Below, piece after piece: positions 1 to 6,029 of a stretch of DNA of 6,029 nt. The DNA comes from Anaerovibrio sp. (GTDB lineage Bacteria; Bacillota; Negativicutes; Selenomonadales; Selenomonadaceae), in assembly GCA_016302095.1 (NCBI GenBank), contig JAEDOE010000079.1, positions 1 to 6,029 on the forward strand. The letters are read 5' to 3'. A program made the translations under genes and the position numbers. Position 1 is the first letter of the stretch. Each line of letters begins with the position of its first letter. The notes under the pieces are model-generated. The model was not told the DNA's origin. It made no database searches and saw only the letters and a program-made list of their open reading frames with translations.

Positions 1-444
1 ATTGCCATCCCTCTGCTGAAGTTTATGGGCAAGGACACCACTCTGGAGGAAGCTCAGGCCAAGAAGGATGCCATGAAGGCACAGGCCAAGGGTACTGCTC
101 CGGCAGCCAAGGCAGCCGCTGTTTCCACTGGTGTTGCCAGTGTCAATGCTGGCGGCAGGGTAAAGAAGATTGCCTTTGCCTGTGATGCAGGTATGGGCTC
201 CAGCGCTATGGGCGCTACTGTCCTGAAGAAGAAAATCAAGGCTGCCGGGCTGGACGGTATCGAGGTTATCCATACCTCCGTGTCCTCTATTCCTGCGGAT
301 GTGCAGATTGTCGTTACCCATCAGTCCCTCCGGGAGCGTGCCGCCCAGAGCAATCCTAATGCGGAGCTGGTGCTGATTACCAACTTCCTGGCCGCCCCTG
401 AGTATGGTATTCTGGTGGAGGATTTGCAGCGTCGCAACAGCTGA
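1..444 (+). CDS. mtlA: PTS mannitol transporter IICB subunit, 3' part (5' end outside window)
   Basis: This is the end of the membrane permease that imports D-mannitol and phosphorylates it to mannitol-1-phosphate. The frame is open from base 1, and 147 residues are visible. Residues 1-10 are probably the end of the last IIC membrane segment. Residues about 11-53 are an Ala/Lys-rich flexible linker. Residues 54-147 are a IIB domain with the phosphocysteine loop CDAGMGSSAMGA. Its Cys61 (bases 181-183) corresponds to Cys384 of E. coli MtlA, which takes phosphate from IIA and passes it to mannitol. The tail (VTHQSLRERA, LITNFL) also matches MtlA. The protein stops right after IIB, as in Bacillus MtlA, whereas the E. 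coli protein continues into a fused IIA domain. A separate EIIA (MtlF) is therefore expected elsewhere. A terminator follows 60 bases after the stop, so this is the last gene of its transcript. The motif makes the family call secure. Confidence 0.95.
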   Translation: MAIPLLKFMGKDTTLEEAQAKKDAMKAQAKGTAPAAKAAAVSTGVASVNAGGRVKKIAFACDAGMGSSAMGATVLKKKIKAAGLDGIEVIHTSVSSIPADVQIVVTHQSLRERAAQSNPNAELVLITNFLAAPEYGILVEDLQRRNS

Positions 445-455
445 GTTGCTGAAAT

Positions 456-495
456 CTATTGAACTATTTAATTGCCGGACTGTTAAATTGTTGAA
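456..495. repeat. Degenerate 8-bp-period tandem repeat
   Basis: Five consecutive octads read CTATTGAA, CTATTTAA, TTGCCGGA, CTGTTAAA and TTGTTGAA. Four of the five fit CTRTTRAA with one or two changes, and the middle one is strongly diverged. The stretch lies between the mtlA stop and its terminator. It resembles the degenerate short tandem repeats common between bacterial genes. No function can be read from it, and part of the periodicity could be chance in AT-rich DNA. Confidence 0.45.
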
Positions 496-504
496 AGCAT
501 AAAG

Positions 505-555
505 AAAATCCGTTATACTGATGGCCTTGGGGTAGTTGTCAGTATAACGGTTTTT
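505..555 (+). terminator. Intrinsic terminator after mtlA
   Basis: A perfect 12-bp inverted repeat pairs CCGTTATACTGA (510-521) with TCAGTATAACGG (539-550) around a 17-base loop. It is followed at once by TTTTT (551-555), and an A-run at 505-508 could extend pairing with the T-run. The stem plus U-tail is the classic Rho-independent shape, although the loop is longer than usual. It lies 60 bases beyond the mtlA stop and should end the mtlA transcript before mtlR. Confidence 0.85.
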
Positions 556-643
556 GCATGGCTGATAGTTGCTTGCATAGCTGATAGCTGTTTGCATTGC
601 TGATGGCTGATAGTTGATAGTGGATAGTTAATAGCTTATAGTT
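552..643. repeat. Composite 19-bp / 7-bp tandem repeat array
   Basis: Three 19-bp units (552-570, 571-589, 590-608) are each built as a pentamer (TTTTG, GCTTG, GTTTG) plus two heptads (CATGGCT/GATAGTT, CATAGCT/GATAGCT, CATTGCT/GATGGCT). Five uninterrupted heptads follow: GATAGTT, GATAGTG, GATAGTT, AATAGCT and TATAGTT (609-643). The two arrays share one heptad consensus, GATAGYT, so the 19-mers look like heptads interrupted by a 5-bp spacer. The array begins in the T-tail of the mtlA terminator and ends 11 bases before the mtlR Shine-Dalgarno. Heptameric intergenic repeats of this general kind are known in cyanobacteria and other bacteria. No protein-coding role is likely. Confidence 0.85.
614..642 (+). 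promoter_or_regulatory. Putative sigma-A promoter of mtlR, inside the heptad array
   Basis: TTGATA (614-619) and TATAGT (637-642) each match their consensus at five of six bases and are separated by exactly 17 bp. Transcription would start near 649-650, just ahead of the AGGAG at 655-659, giving a very short leader. The position after the mtlA terminator and before mtlR fits a dedicated mtlR promoter. Both boxes come from the GATAGTT repeat, so a chance resemblance created by the repeat is possible. Confidence 0.6.
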
Positions 644-654
644 ATTTGAAGCAG

Positions 655-668
655 AGGAGATAAAGGGG
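655..668 (+). promoter_or_regulatory. Two overlapping ribosome binding sites for alternative mtlR starts
   Basis: AGGAG at 655-659 sits 8 bases before GTG 668. AAGGGG at 663-668 sits 8 bases before ATG 677. Both starts are in frame and differ by three residues. The first Shine-Dalgarno is closer to consensus, while the second start codon is the stronger one. The sequence alone does not decide between them. Confidence 0.55.
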
Positions 669-2773
669 TGGGCAATATGAAAATCACACCGAGAATGAAA
701 CAGATTTTGCAGGCTCTGCTGGAGGAAAAGGAGCCTATATCCATAAAGCATTTAGCGGAAAAGACCGGCATCAGCAAGCGCACCGTGCAGCGGGAGCTGG
801 AGTCTGTCAATGATGTGCTGCTGCCCTATGGCATGGAGTTTGCTTCCAAGACAGGCGTGGGGGTGTGGCTGGCCGGGGATGAAGCTGCCAGGGCAGGGAT
901 TCTGGCTGAGGCTGCCAGCAGTGATGAGTATGCTGCCAGCAGCAAGGAGGACAGGCGCAAGAGGCTGGTGCTGGAAATCCTGAGGGAAAAGACGCTTCGG
1001 AAGCTGTATTATTATAGCCGCAAGTTCGGTGTTAGCGAAGCTACCATCAGCACGGATTTGGAAGCGGTGGAGACATGGCTGTCCCATCAGGGGCTGTCCA
1101 TGGCAAGGAAGCCGGGCAGCGGCATCGAGGTGGAAGGAACGGAGGAAAACTACCGCCGGGCCATACGGTTTTTTATTGGGGAGAACATAGATACAAAGCT
1201 GTTCCGGCAGCTGTATGACGGTGATGGCGGCGAGAATTATGCAGCTTCCCTGCAGAAAAACCACCTGGGCAGGCTGCTGGACAAGGAAATCCTGCGCCGG
1301 GTTCATGAGTGCCTTGAGGGGATGGATAACCAGCGGATGGACAACCTGACGGAAAATGCCTATGACGGTCTGGTCATCCATCTGGCCATTGCCATCAACC
1401 GCATTTTGCAGCAGGATGTAATCCAGGTGACCGGGGACTGGCAGGAGAAGCTGCCCCGTGATGAGGATTACAGGCTGGCAGAGGATATTGCAGCAGAGCT
1501 GGAAGCGGAGTTTGAGGTGTCTATCCCCCAGCTGGAGATTGCCTATATCTGCCTGCATCTCAAGGGAGCCAAGCATGAAAAAATCCAGCTGCCGGGCAGG
1601 GAGGAAAGAATGGAGCTGGCGGACAGGGAGCTGCGTCAGTTTGTCAATGATCTGATTGATGCTTATGACGGTCAGCAGGCTTATCTTTTGAAGCAGGATG
1701 ATGAATTTATGCAGGGGCTTTTAGCTCATTTGCAGCCTACTATCGTGCGGCTGGTGCATGGCATGAGCATTCAGAATCCTGTGCTGGCGGATATCAAGGA
1801 AAATTACAGCGAGATATATGCCAGGTGCCAGCGGGCAGCACAGGTGCTGGCGGACAAGGTGGGCAGGAGTGTGCCGGAGGAGGAAATCGGCTTTCTGGCG
1901 GTGCATTTCGGGGCGGCACTGGTGCGCCTGGAGGGGCGCAAGGAGCAGATACGGAAGGTGCAGGTGGCAGTGGTCTGTTCCAGTGGCATCGGCCTGTCAC
2001 GGCTGATGGCGGCAAAGCTGGAGAAGGTCTTTAAGGACAGGCTGGAAATGACTACCTACGGCAAGCACGACATCACCCCGGCGGTGGAGGCAAAAATTGA
2101 TTTTATCATTTCCAGCTTGCAGCTGGAGGCTGTGCAGGTGCCGGTAGTCTATGTCAATCCGCTATTGAGCGAGGCTGATATCGGGGAAATACGCTGCCTG
2201 ATATACCAGTTTGAGCGGCTGCCACGGAAGGAGGGCACAGGGGACAGGCATACGGCTCCCTTTGACGAGGTGAACAGGGTGGCGGCATGCATCAGCAGTG
2301 TCATCAAGCATCTGAGGTGTTTTCAGGCACCGGCTGACATTACCTTTGACAGGCTGCTGTTCACCATCGGCGAGCGCATGACTGTACAGCCGGAGCGGCA
2401 GGAGATGATTGTGGACGCGCTGGCAAAGCGTGAGCAGGTTTCCAGCCAGATTTTTGCTGAGTTCGGCTTTGCCCTGCTGCATGCCCGTACCAATGGCGTC
2501 ACCCATCCCAGCTTTGCCGTCTGCCTGCCGGAAGGGGGCAGCTGCTTCCAGAATAGCTATTTCAAGGAAATTTCTGTGGTGCTGGTGATGCTGGTGCCGG
2601 TGGATGACAGCCTTGAGGTCAATACGGGGATTATGGGCTACATCAGCAGCATGCTCATCGAGGAGCCGGACTTTCTGGCTATGGCAGCCGGTGGCGATGA
2701 GGAAATTATCCGCCAGGAGCTGTCCGGGCATCTGAACAGGTATTTTAAGGAATATCTGGGCAATCTCGCCTGA
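668..2773 (+). CDS. mtlR: Mannitol operon transcriptional activator, PRD-type, PTS-regulated
   Basis: A 701-residue cytoplasmic activator, close to the roughly 694 residues of Bacillus subtilis MtlR. Domains in order: N-terminal helix-turn-helix at about 4-60 (GISKRTVQREL), second HTH/Mga-like segment at about 95-155 (GVSEATISTDLEAV), PRD1 at about 190-300, PRD2 at about 310-420, a GatB-like IIB domain at about 430-515 and an EIIA-mannitol/fructose-like domain at about 545-695. Candidate phosphorylation sites are His238 and His297 (PRD1), His354 and His413 (PRD2), Cys437 (VVCSSGIGLSR) and His605 (LLHARTNG). They parallel B. subtilis His230, His289, His342, His399, Cys419 and His599. In that family, HPr/EI phosphorylation of PRD2 activates and phosphorylation of the Cys inactivates, so genes turn on when mannitol is present and better sugars are absent. 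It follows mtlA by 223 bases and seems separately promoted. GTG 668 is chosen for its AGGAG; ATG 677 is an equal alternative. The mannitol assignment rests on the neighbour and the domain order. Confidence 0.92.
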   Translation: MGNMKITPRMKQILQALLEEKEPISIKHLAEKTGISKRTVQRELESVNDVLLPYGMEFASKTGVGVWLAGDEAARAGILAEAASSDEYAASSKEDRRKRLVLEILREKTLRKLYYYSRKFGVSEATISTDLEAVETWLSHQGLSMARKPGSGIEVEGTEENYRRAIRFFIGENIDTKLFRQLYDGDGGENYAASLQKNHLGRLLDKEILRRVHECLEGMDNQRMDNLTENAYDGLVIHLAIAINRILQQDVIQVTGDWQEKLPRDEDYRLAEDIAAELEAEFEVSIPQLEIAYICLHLKGAKHEKIQLPGREERMELADRELRQFVNDLIDAYDGQQAYLLKQDDEFMQGLLAHLQPTIVRLVHGMSIQNPVLADIKENYSEIYARCQRAAQVLADKVGRSVPEEEIGFLAVHFGAALVRLEGRKEQIRKVQVAVVCSSGIGLSRLMAAKLEKVFKDRLEMTTYGKHDITPAVEAKIDFIISSLQLEAVQVPVVYVNPLLSEADIGEIRCLIYQFERLPRKEGTGDRHTAPFDEVNRVAACISSVIKHLRCFQAPADITFDRLLFTIGERMTVQPERQEMIVDALAKREQVSSQIFAEFGFALLHARTNGVTHPSFAVCLPEGGSCFQNSYFKEISVVLVMLVPVDDSLEVNTGIMGYISSMLIEEPDFLAMAAGGDEEIIRQELSGHLNRYFKEYLGNLA

Positions 2774-2815
2774 AATAATATCGTTTTAAGCATGTCGCCT
2801 GAAATCTCATCAAGT

Positions 2816-2875
2816 GGGCAGGGCTGTGCCGTGGCGGTTTGCAGCCGCGGCATGGCTGCTGCCCTTTTTATTTTT
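2816..2875 (+). terminator. Long GC-rich intrinsic terminator after mtlR
   Basis: GGGCAG (2816-2821) pairs with CTGCCC (2859-2864). After one bulged G (2858), 2822-2835 continues to pair with 2844-2857, including several G-U pairs, around an 8-base loop. TTTTTATTTTT (2865-2875) follows directly. This makes a stem of about 20 bp with a U-tail. It lies 42 bases beyond the mtlR stop and should insulate mtlR from the aminotransferase gene. Confidence 0.93.
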
Positions 2876-2893
2876 GCAAATTTGGTGTATAAT
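2865..2893 (+). promoter_or_regulatory. Putative promoter of the aminotransferase gene
   Basis: A perfect -10 box, TATAAT, lies at 2888-2893. The -35 position at 17-bp spacing (2865-2870, TTTTTA) is poor and falls in the U-tail of the mtlR terminator, but the upstream stretch is very AT-rich. A start near 2900 would leave a leader of about 75 bases to ATG 2975. A second TATAAT at 2928-2933 has no convincing -35 partner. The need for a promoter after a strong terminator supports the call. Confidence 0.5.
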
Positions 2894-2974
2894 CATGCTT
2901 AACAGTCTGTAATTATCTATGCTAAACTATAATGAAGCGTTGAAGGACGCAATATGCAAAGGATGGGATGTATC

Positions 2975-4165
2975 ATGGTTTCTGAAAAAATGCACACTCT
3001 TGGCACGAAAAAATCCACTATCAGGACGATTTTTGAATACGGCAAGCAGAGGGCTGCGGTTGTCGGTGCGGAAAATGTTTATGATTTTTCTATCGGCAAT
3101 CCCAATGTGCCTGCCCCTGAGGCGGTAAAGACGGCGATAATAGATATCCTGAACACCGTGGATACCTGCGAGCTGCATGGCTATACCATTGCACCGGGAC
3201 TGCCCCAGGTCCGGGAGACCATTGCCGCCAGCATCAACCGCCGTTTCGGCACGAATTTTGCCGGTAAAAACCTTTTTATGACCAGCGGTGCGGCAGCAGC
3301 CATCACCATCTGCTTCAAGGCACTTCATGAGGATGGCGCAGATGACGAGTTCATCACTTTTGCCCCGTATTTCCCGGAGTATGGCTGCTTCGTGGAGTCT
3401 GTGGGCTCCAAGCTGTCGGTAGTGCCTGCCAACACAGAGGATTTTCAGATTCAGTTTGACAAGCTGGAGGAAATGCTCAGCCCCAAGACCAAGGCGGTTA
3501 TCATCAACAGCCCCAACAACCCAAGCGGTGTGGTGTATTCCGAGGCTACCATCAAAAAGCTGGCCGGGATGCTGTCTGCCAAGGAGAAGGAGTTCGGCCA
3601 CCCGATTTTCATTATTTCTGATGAGCCCTACAGGGAGCTGGTCTATGGCGGCCTGACTGTGCCTTATGTGGCCAAGTATTATCCAAATACCCTGGTCTGC
3701 TACTCCTGGAGCAAGTCCCTTTCTCTGCCGGGCGAGCGTATCGGCTATATTGTGGTGCCTGATGAGGTGGCAGATTTCGGGCGTGTGTACGGGGCTATTG
3801 CCGGTGCTGCCCGGGTGCTTACCCATGTCAATGCTTCCTCCCTGTTTCAGAGGGTGGTGGCAAGGTGCGTGGACGAGCCTTCCAATATTGCCGCCTATGA
3901 GCGTAATGGCAATCTCCTGTATAACGGCCTGATTGAGGCAGGCTTTACCTGCCAGAAGCCTCAGGGGGCATTTTACCTGTTCCCGAAGGCACTGGAGGAT
4001 GATGACCGGGCTTTCTGCAAGAAGGCCATGGAGTATGACCTGCTGCTGGTGCCGGGCTCTGATTTTGGCTGCCCGGGCTATTTCCGTGCGGCATACTGCA
4101 TCAAGGAATCCACCATCAGGAATTCCCTGCCGGTGTTCAAGAAGCTGGCGGCAGAGTATAAATAA
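2975..4165 (+). CDS. Pyridoxal-phosphate-dependent aminotransferase, class I/II (aspartate aminotransferase-like)
   Basis: A soluble enzyme that moves an amino group between an amino acid and a 2-oxoacid using PLP. It has 396 residues from ATG 2975, the usual size for fold-type I aminotransferases. In this numbering the expected residues are all present: the phosphate-contacting TSGAAAAI near 103-110, the NSPNNPSG motif with Asn182, Asp216 and Tyr219 in SDEPY, PLP Schiff-base Lys247 in SWSKSLSLPGERIGY, phosphate-binding Arg255, and substrate-carboxylate Arg371 in YFRAAYC. The enzyme should therefore be active, but the substrate cannot be read from the sequence. ATG 2954 is also possible (GAAGGA 6 bases upstream) and adds MQRMGCI. 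I prefer 2975 because relatives, as I recall them, begin close to the MVSEKM segment, and GGGA lies 6 bases before it. The gene is flanked by a terminator and an inverted repeat, so it is probably transcribed alone or with the helicase. There is no clear link to mannitol. Confidence 0.92.
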   Translation: MVSEKMHTLGTKKSTIRTIFEYGKQRAAVVGAENVYDFSIGNPNVPAPEAVKTAIIDILNTVDTCELHGYTIAPGLPQVRETIAASINRRFGTNFAGKNLFMTSGAAAAITICFKALHEDGADDEFITFAPYFPEYGCFVESVGSKLSVVPANTEDFQIQFDKLEEMLSPKTKAVIINSPNNPSGVVYSEATIKKLAGMLSAKEKEFGHPIFIISDEPYRELVYGGLTVPYVAKYYPNTLVCYSWSKSLSLPGERIGYIVVPDEVADFGRVYGAIAGAARVLTHVNASSLFQRVVARCVDEPSNIAAYERNGNLLYNGLIEAGFTCQKPQGAFYLFPKALEDDDRAFCKKAMEYDLLLVPGSDFGCPGYFRAAYCIKESTIRNSLPVFKKLAAEYK

Positions 4166-4190
4166 ATGTAGCAGTTGCTAATATATGGGG

Positions 4191-4221
4191 ATACGGAGTT
4201 ATGTGCAGCGTAACTCCGTAT
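4191..4221. repeat. Perfect 11-bp inverted repeat between aminotransferase and helicase genes
   Basis: ATACGGAGTTA (4191-4201) and TAACTCCGTAT (4211-4221) are exact reverse complements around a 9-base loop. The downstream strand reads TTGTAGTTTA rather than a T-run, and the other strand has no T-run either. It could be a weak terminator or attenuator after the aminotransferase gene, or a dyad operator for the helicase gene whose ATG is 33 bases further on. A smaller dyad, TAGCAGTTGCTA, lies just upstream at 4169-4180. Confidence 0.7.
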
Positions 4222-4253
4222 TGTAGTTTACGGAAGCAGGGGAACAGGGCAGT

Positions 4254-6029
4254 ATGGCAATGGATTTTGATTTTTTGAATGAAAAACAGCGGCAGGTAGT
4301 AAATGAGCTGGACAGGAATATCCTGCTCCTGGCCTCGGCAGGCACCGGCAAGACCAATACCCTGTCCTGCCGCATCGTGAATATTCTGGAAAGGGAGCGT
4401 GCCAGGGCGGAGGAAATCATCTGCCTGACTTTCACCAACAAGGCCTGCAACGAGATGAAGCAGCGGATAGCCAGCGTGGCAGGAGTCAGGGGCAGGGGCG
4501 TGACGGTTCGGACCTTTCATGGCTTCTGCTATGAAATCCTGCGCTGGGCTGCCAAGGGGCAGACTGATGTGGCAGGGGATTTTACGGTGGCTGACGAGAC
4601 GGACTGCCTGGAGATTATCCGGGGACTGGACTATTGCCAGGCACACCAGGAAAATGCCTTGCAGGCCCTGATCAATCTCATCAAGGAATACCGGGGGGAG
4701 TACAATATTTTTTCTGACGACCGGCAGGCGGACTATGAAAGGGTACTGCTGCGCCTCAAGGAGGAAAAGCAGCAGCGCATTAATGATGCCGCCAGGCAGA
4801 AGGGCAGGCCCAATCATGATATTGTCATGATGTTTGAGGCACACTGCGGCGAGATTGTCAGCCAGTACGACGGCAGGCTGCTGGAAAACCACTATGTGGA
4901 TTTCTGCGATTTGATTAACGGCGCTTATCAGGTATTGCAGCAGGAGGAAAGCTGCCGCTTCTGGCAGGATAGGTTCCGTTTCTGGTGCGTGGATGAGGTG
5001 CAGGATACCAGCAGGCTGGAGTATGCCATCCTGACGAGGATGTTTGGGGATAGCAACCTGCTCCTGTGCGGTGATTTTTTTCAGACTATCTATGAGTGGC
5101 GTGGCTCGGAGCCACAGCTTATCTATGACCGGTTTGCCAGGGATTATCATCCCATGCTGATGGTGTTCCATGAGAATTACCGCTCTGTCAGGACGCTTTT
5201 GGAGGCTTCCTACGGCTTTTTGAAGAACCGTTTTCCTGAGCAGGTGGCAGGGCTTTTCAGGGAGGATGCTGCTGCCATGTCGGAGGAACAGGGGGAAAAA
5301 ATCCATTACCGTCAGCTGAACAGCACCTATGTGGAGGCAAGCTGGATTTATAACCAGCTGCAAAAACTGCAGCCTGAGGATTTGTCCAGGGTGTGTGTCC
5401 TGACACGCTCAAACTATTACAATCAAAAGCTGTCGGACTATTTGGCGCGTATCCGCCAGCAGCGGCAGGAGCAGTTTGAGCTGGGGCAGAGGGATGAGGC
5501 GGATTTTCCTCTTGATTTTATGCTGGTGGAGGAGTTCAAGTTTTTCCGCCGCCAGGAAATCAAGGATGTGGTGGCTGCTCTGAGGCTGGTCATCAATCCC
5601 CAGGATGCCAGCAGCCTCCTGCGGCTGGTGAAAAGGTTCGGGCGGCGCATCGGCCCTGCCACGGTCAGCCAGATACAGTCGGAGGAATACCGGGCGGCAG
5701 GGATTCGGATTACGGATTTTCTCCATGCCTCTGCCCAGAAGTATGGCGAGCCTTTTGAGATGCTGCTGCGGGCCCTGGAGCAGGGGGAGGTGGTAGTTTT
5801 TGATGTGGAGGCCACAGGGCTGGACACTGCCAGGGATGAAATCATTCAGCTGGCAGCTATCAAGCTGGATATGCAGGGCAGGGAGCTGGACAGGCTGGTG
5901 CATTATGTCAGGGCTTCCCAGCCTGTGGGGCAGTCCGAGGCGGTGCACCATATTTCTGATGCAAAGCTTTTGGAGGAAGGCATTGAGCCGGAAAAGGCCT
6001 TGCAGGATTTTCTGGATTTTGCCAGGGGC
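4254..6029 (+). CDS. UvrD/PcrA-type superfamily 1 helicase with embedded DnaQ-like 3'-5' exonuclease domain (3' end outside window)
   Basis: 592 residues are visible with no stop. Helicase motifs in order: Q-motif LNEKQRQVV (8-16), Walker A ASAGTGKT with Lys33, motif Ia LTFTNKAC (58-65), TFHG (87-90), Walker B VDEVQDTS with Asp247/Glu248, motif III GDFFQTIYEWRG (273-284), motif IV NYRS (308-311) and the 2B-type stretch FFRRQEIKDVVAALRLVINP (430-449). From about residue 511 the sequence changes to an exonuclease fold: EVVVFDVEATGLD with catalytic Asp517 and Glu519 (ExoI), then VHHIS (564-568), as in DnaQ/polymerase III epsilon. Motifs V and VI, expected downstream in any UvrD protein, have not appeared, so the exonuclease seems inserted within the helicase. 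The likely role is ATP-driven DNA unwinding coupled to end trimming in repair, which is an inference. The start is ATG 4254 or 4260: an in-frame stop at 4224 excludes longer forms, with AGGGGA at 4238-4243 and AGGG at 4246-4249 as ribosome sites. Confidence 0.9.
   Translation, partial: MAMDFDFLNEKQRQVVNELDRNILLLASAGTGKTNTLSCRIVNILERERARAEEIICLTFTNKACNEMKQRIASVAGVRGRGVTVRTFHGFCYEILRWAAKGQTDVAGDFTVADETDCLEIIRGLDYCQAHQENALQALINLIKEYRGEYNIFSDDRQADYERVLLRLKEEKQQRINDAARQKGRPNHDIVMMFEAHCGEIVSQYDGRLLENHYVDFCDLINGAYQVLQQEESCRFWQDRFRFWCVDEVQDTSRLEYAILTRMFGDSNLLLCGDFFQTIYEWRGSEPQLIYDRFARDYHPMLMVFHENYRSVRTLLEASYGFLKNRFPEQVAGLFREDAAAMSEEQGEKIHYRQLNSTYVEASWIYNQLQKLQPEDLSRVCVLTRSNYYNQKLSDYLARIRQQRQEQFELGQRDEADFPLDFMLVEEFKFFRRQEIKDVVAALRLVINPQDASSLLRLVKRFGRRIGPATVSQIQSEEYRAAGIRITDFLHASAQKYGEPFEMLLRALEQGEVVVFDVEATGLDTARDEIIQLAAIKLDMQGRELDRLVHYVRASQPVGQSEAVHHISDAKLLEEGIEPEKALQDFLDFARG

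Noticed and set aside
491..505. Possible catabolite-responsive element (cre) near TTGAAAGCATAAAGA
   Set aside because: The central CG is CA and a conserved C near the right end is G. It also lies after mtlA rather than at a promoter, so the match is too poor.
539..751. Small - strand frame with repeated YQLS-type peptides
   Set aside because: The peptide pattern is only the translation of the heptad array (552-643), a frequent source of false small-protein calls; it also overlaps the mtlR start antisense.
752..1576. A 274-residue open frame on the - strand
   Set aside because: Antisense shadow of mtlR, low in recognisable motifs.
2919..3128. Short + strand frame starting MLNYNEALKDAI ahead of the aminotransferase
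   Set aside because: It overlaps the aminotransferase in another frame and has no ribosome binding site before its ATG.
2927..3826. A 299-residue open frame on the - strand
   Set aside because: Antisense to the aminotransferase gene, which has all catalytic residues; no family resemblance and no separate promoter or ribosome site noticed.
4166..4171. Start-stop element ATGTAG right after the aminotransferase stop
   Set aside because: A minimal ATG-stop can occur by chance; there is no ribosome site and no downstream frame it could regulate.
4175..4204. Possible promoter TTGCTA to TTATGT before the helicase
   Set aside because: The spacing is 18 bp, but the -10 is poor and overlaps the inverted-repeat arm; not supportable.
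4137..5363. A 408-residue open frame on the - strand
   Set aside because: It lies wholly antisense to the aminotransferase end and the helicase, whose motifs are unmistakable on the + strand. The translation shows no recognisable family and is a shadow of the + strand codon bias.

Overview
The window suggests a low-to-moderate GC Firmicute. A member of the Negativicutes (Selenomonas or Mitsuokella-like) is my best guess. This rests on the Gram-positive-type PRD regulator MtlR, a mannitol permease that ends after its IIB domain, AGGAG-type ribosome binding sites, U-tailed intrinsic terminators and general protein resemblance. The genus is an inference. All real genes are on the + strand and appear chromosomal. 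I see no RNA genes, insertion sequences, CRISPR arrays or phage genes.

Layout. Positions 1-444 hold the C-terminal end of the mannitol PTS permease MtlA (end of IIC, linker, IIB), cut by the window start. Positions 445-667 are a 223-base gap packed with signals: a degenerate 8-bp-period array (456-495), a 12-bp-stem terminator (505-555), a composite 19-bp/7-bp array (552-643) and a good sigma-A-type promoter lying inside that array (614-642). Positions 668-2773 encode MtlR, the PTS-controlled activator of mannitol genes, with all its expected phosphorylation sites. Positions 2774-2974 contain a long GC-rich terminator (2816-2875) that abuts or overlaps the promoter region of the next gene. 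Positions 2975-4165 encode a PLP-dependent class I/II aminotransferase. An 88-base gap with a perfect 11-bp inverted repeat (4191-4221) leads to a UvrD/PcrA-type helicase starting at 4254. It runs off the end of the window and carries a DnaQ-like exonuclease domain that begins before helicase motifs V and VI.

How they work together. MtlA and MtlR form a functional pair: in characterised Bacilli, MtlR is controlled by phosphorylation from the general PTS and from the mannitol EIIA/EIIB, and by contact with the EIIB domain of MtlA. Here a terminator separates the two genes and mtlR seems to have its own promoter. The aminotransferase and the helicase have no evident link to mannitol use. The most unusual items are the helicase-exonuclease architecture and the repeat array that contains the mtlR promoter. 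I do not see a clearly new multi-gene system.
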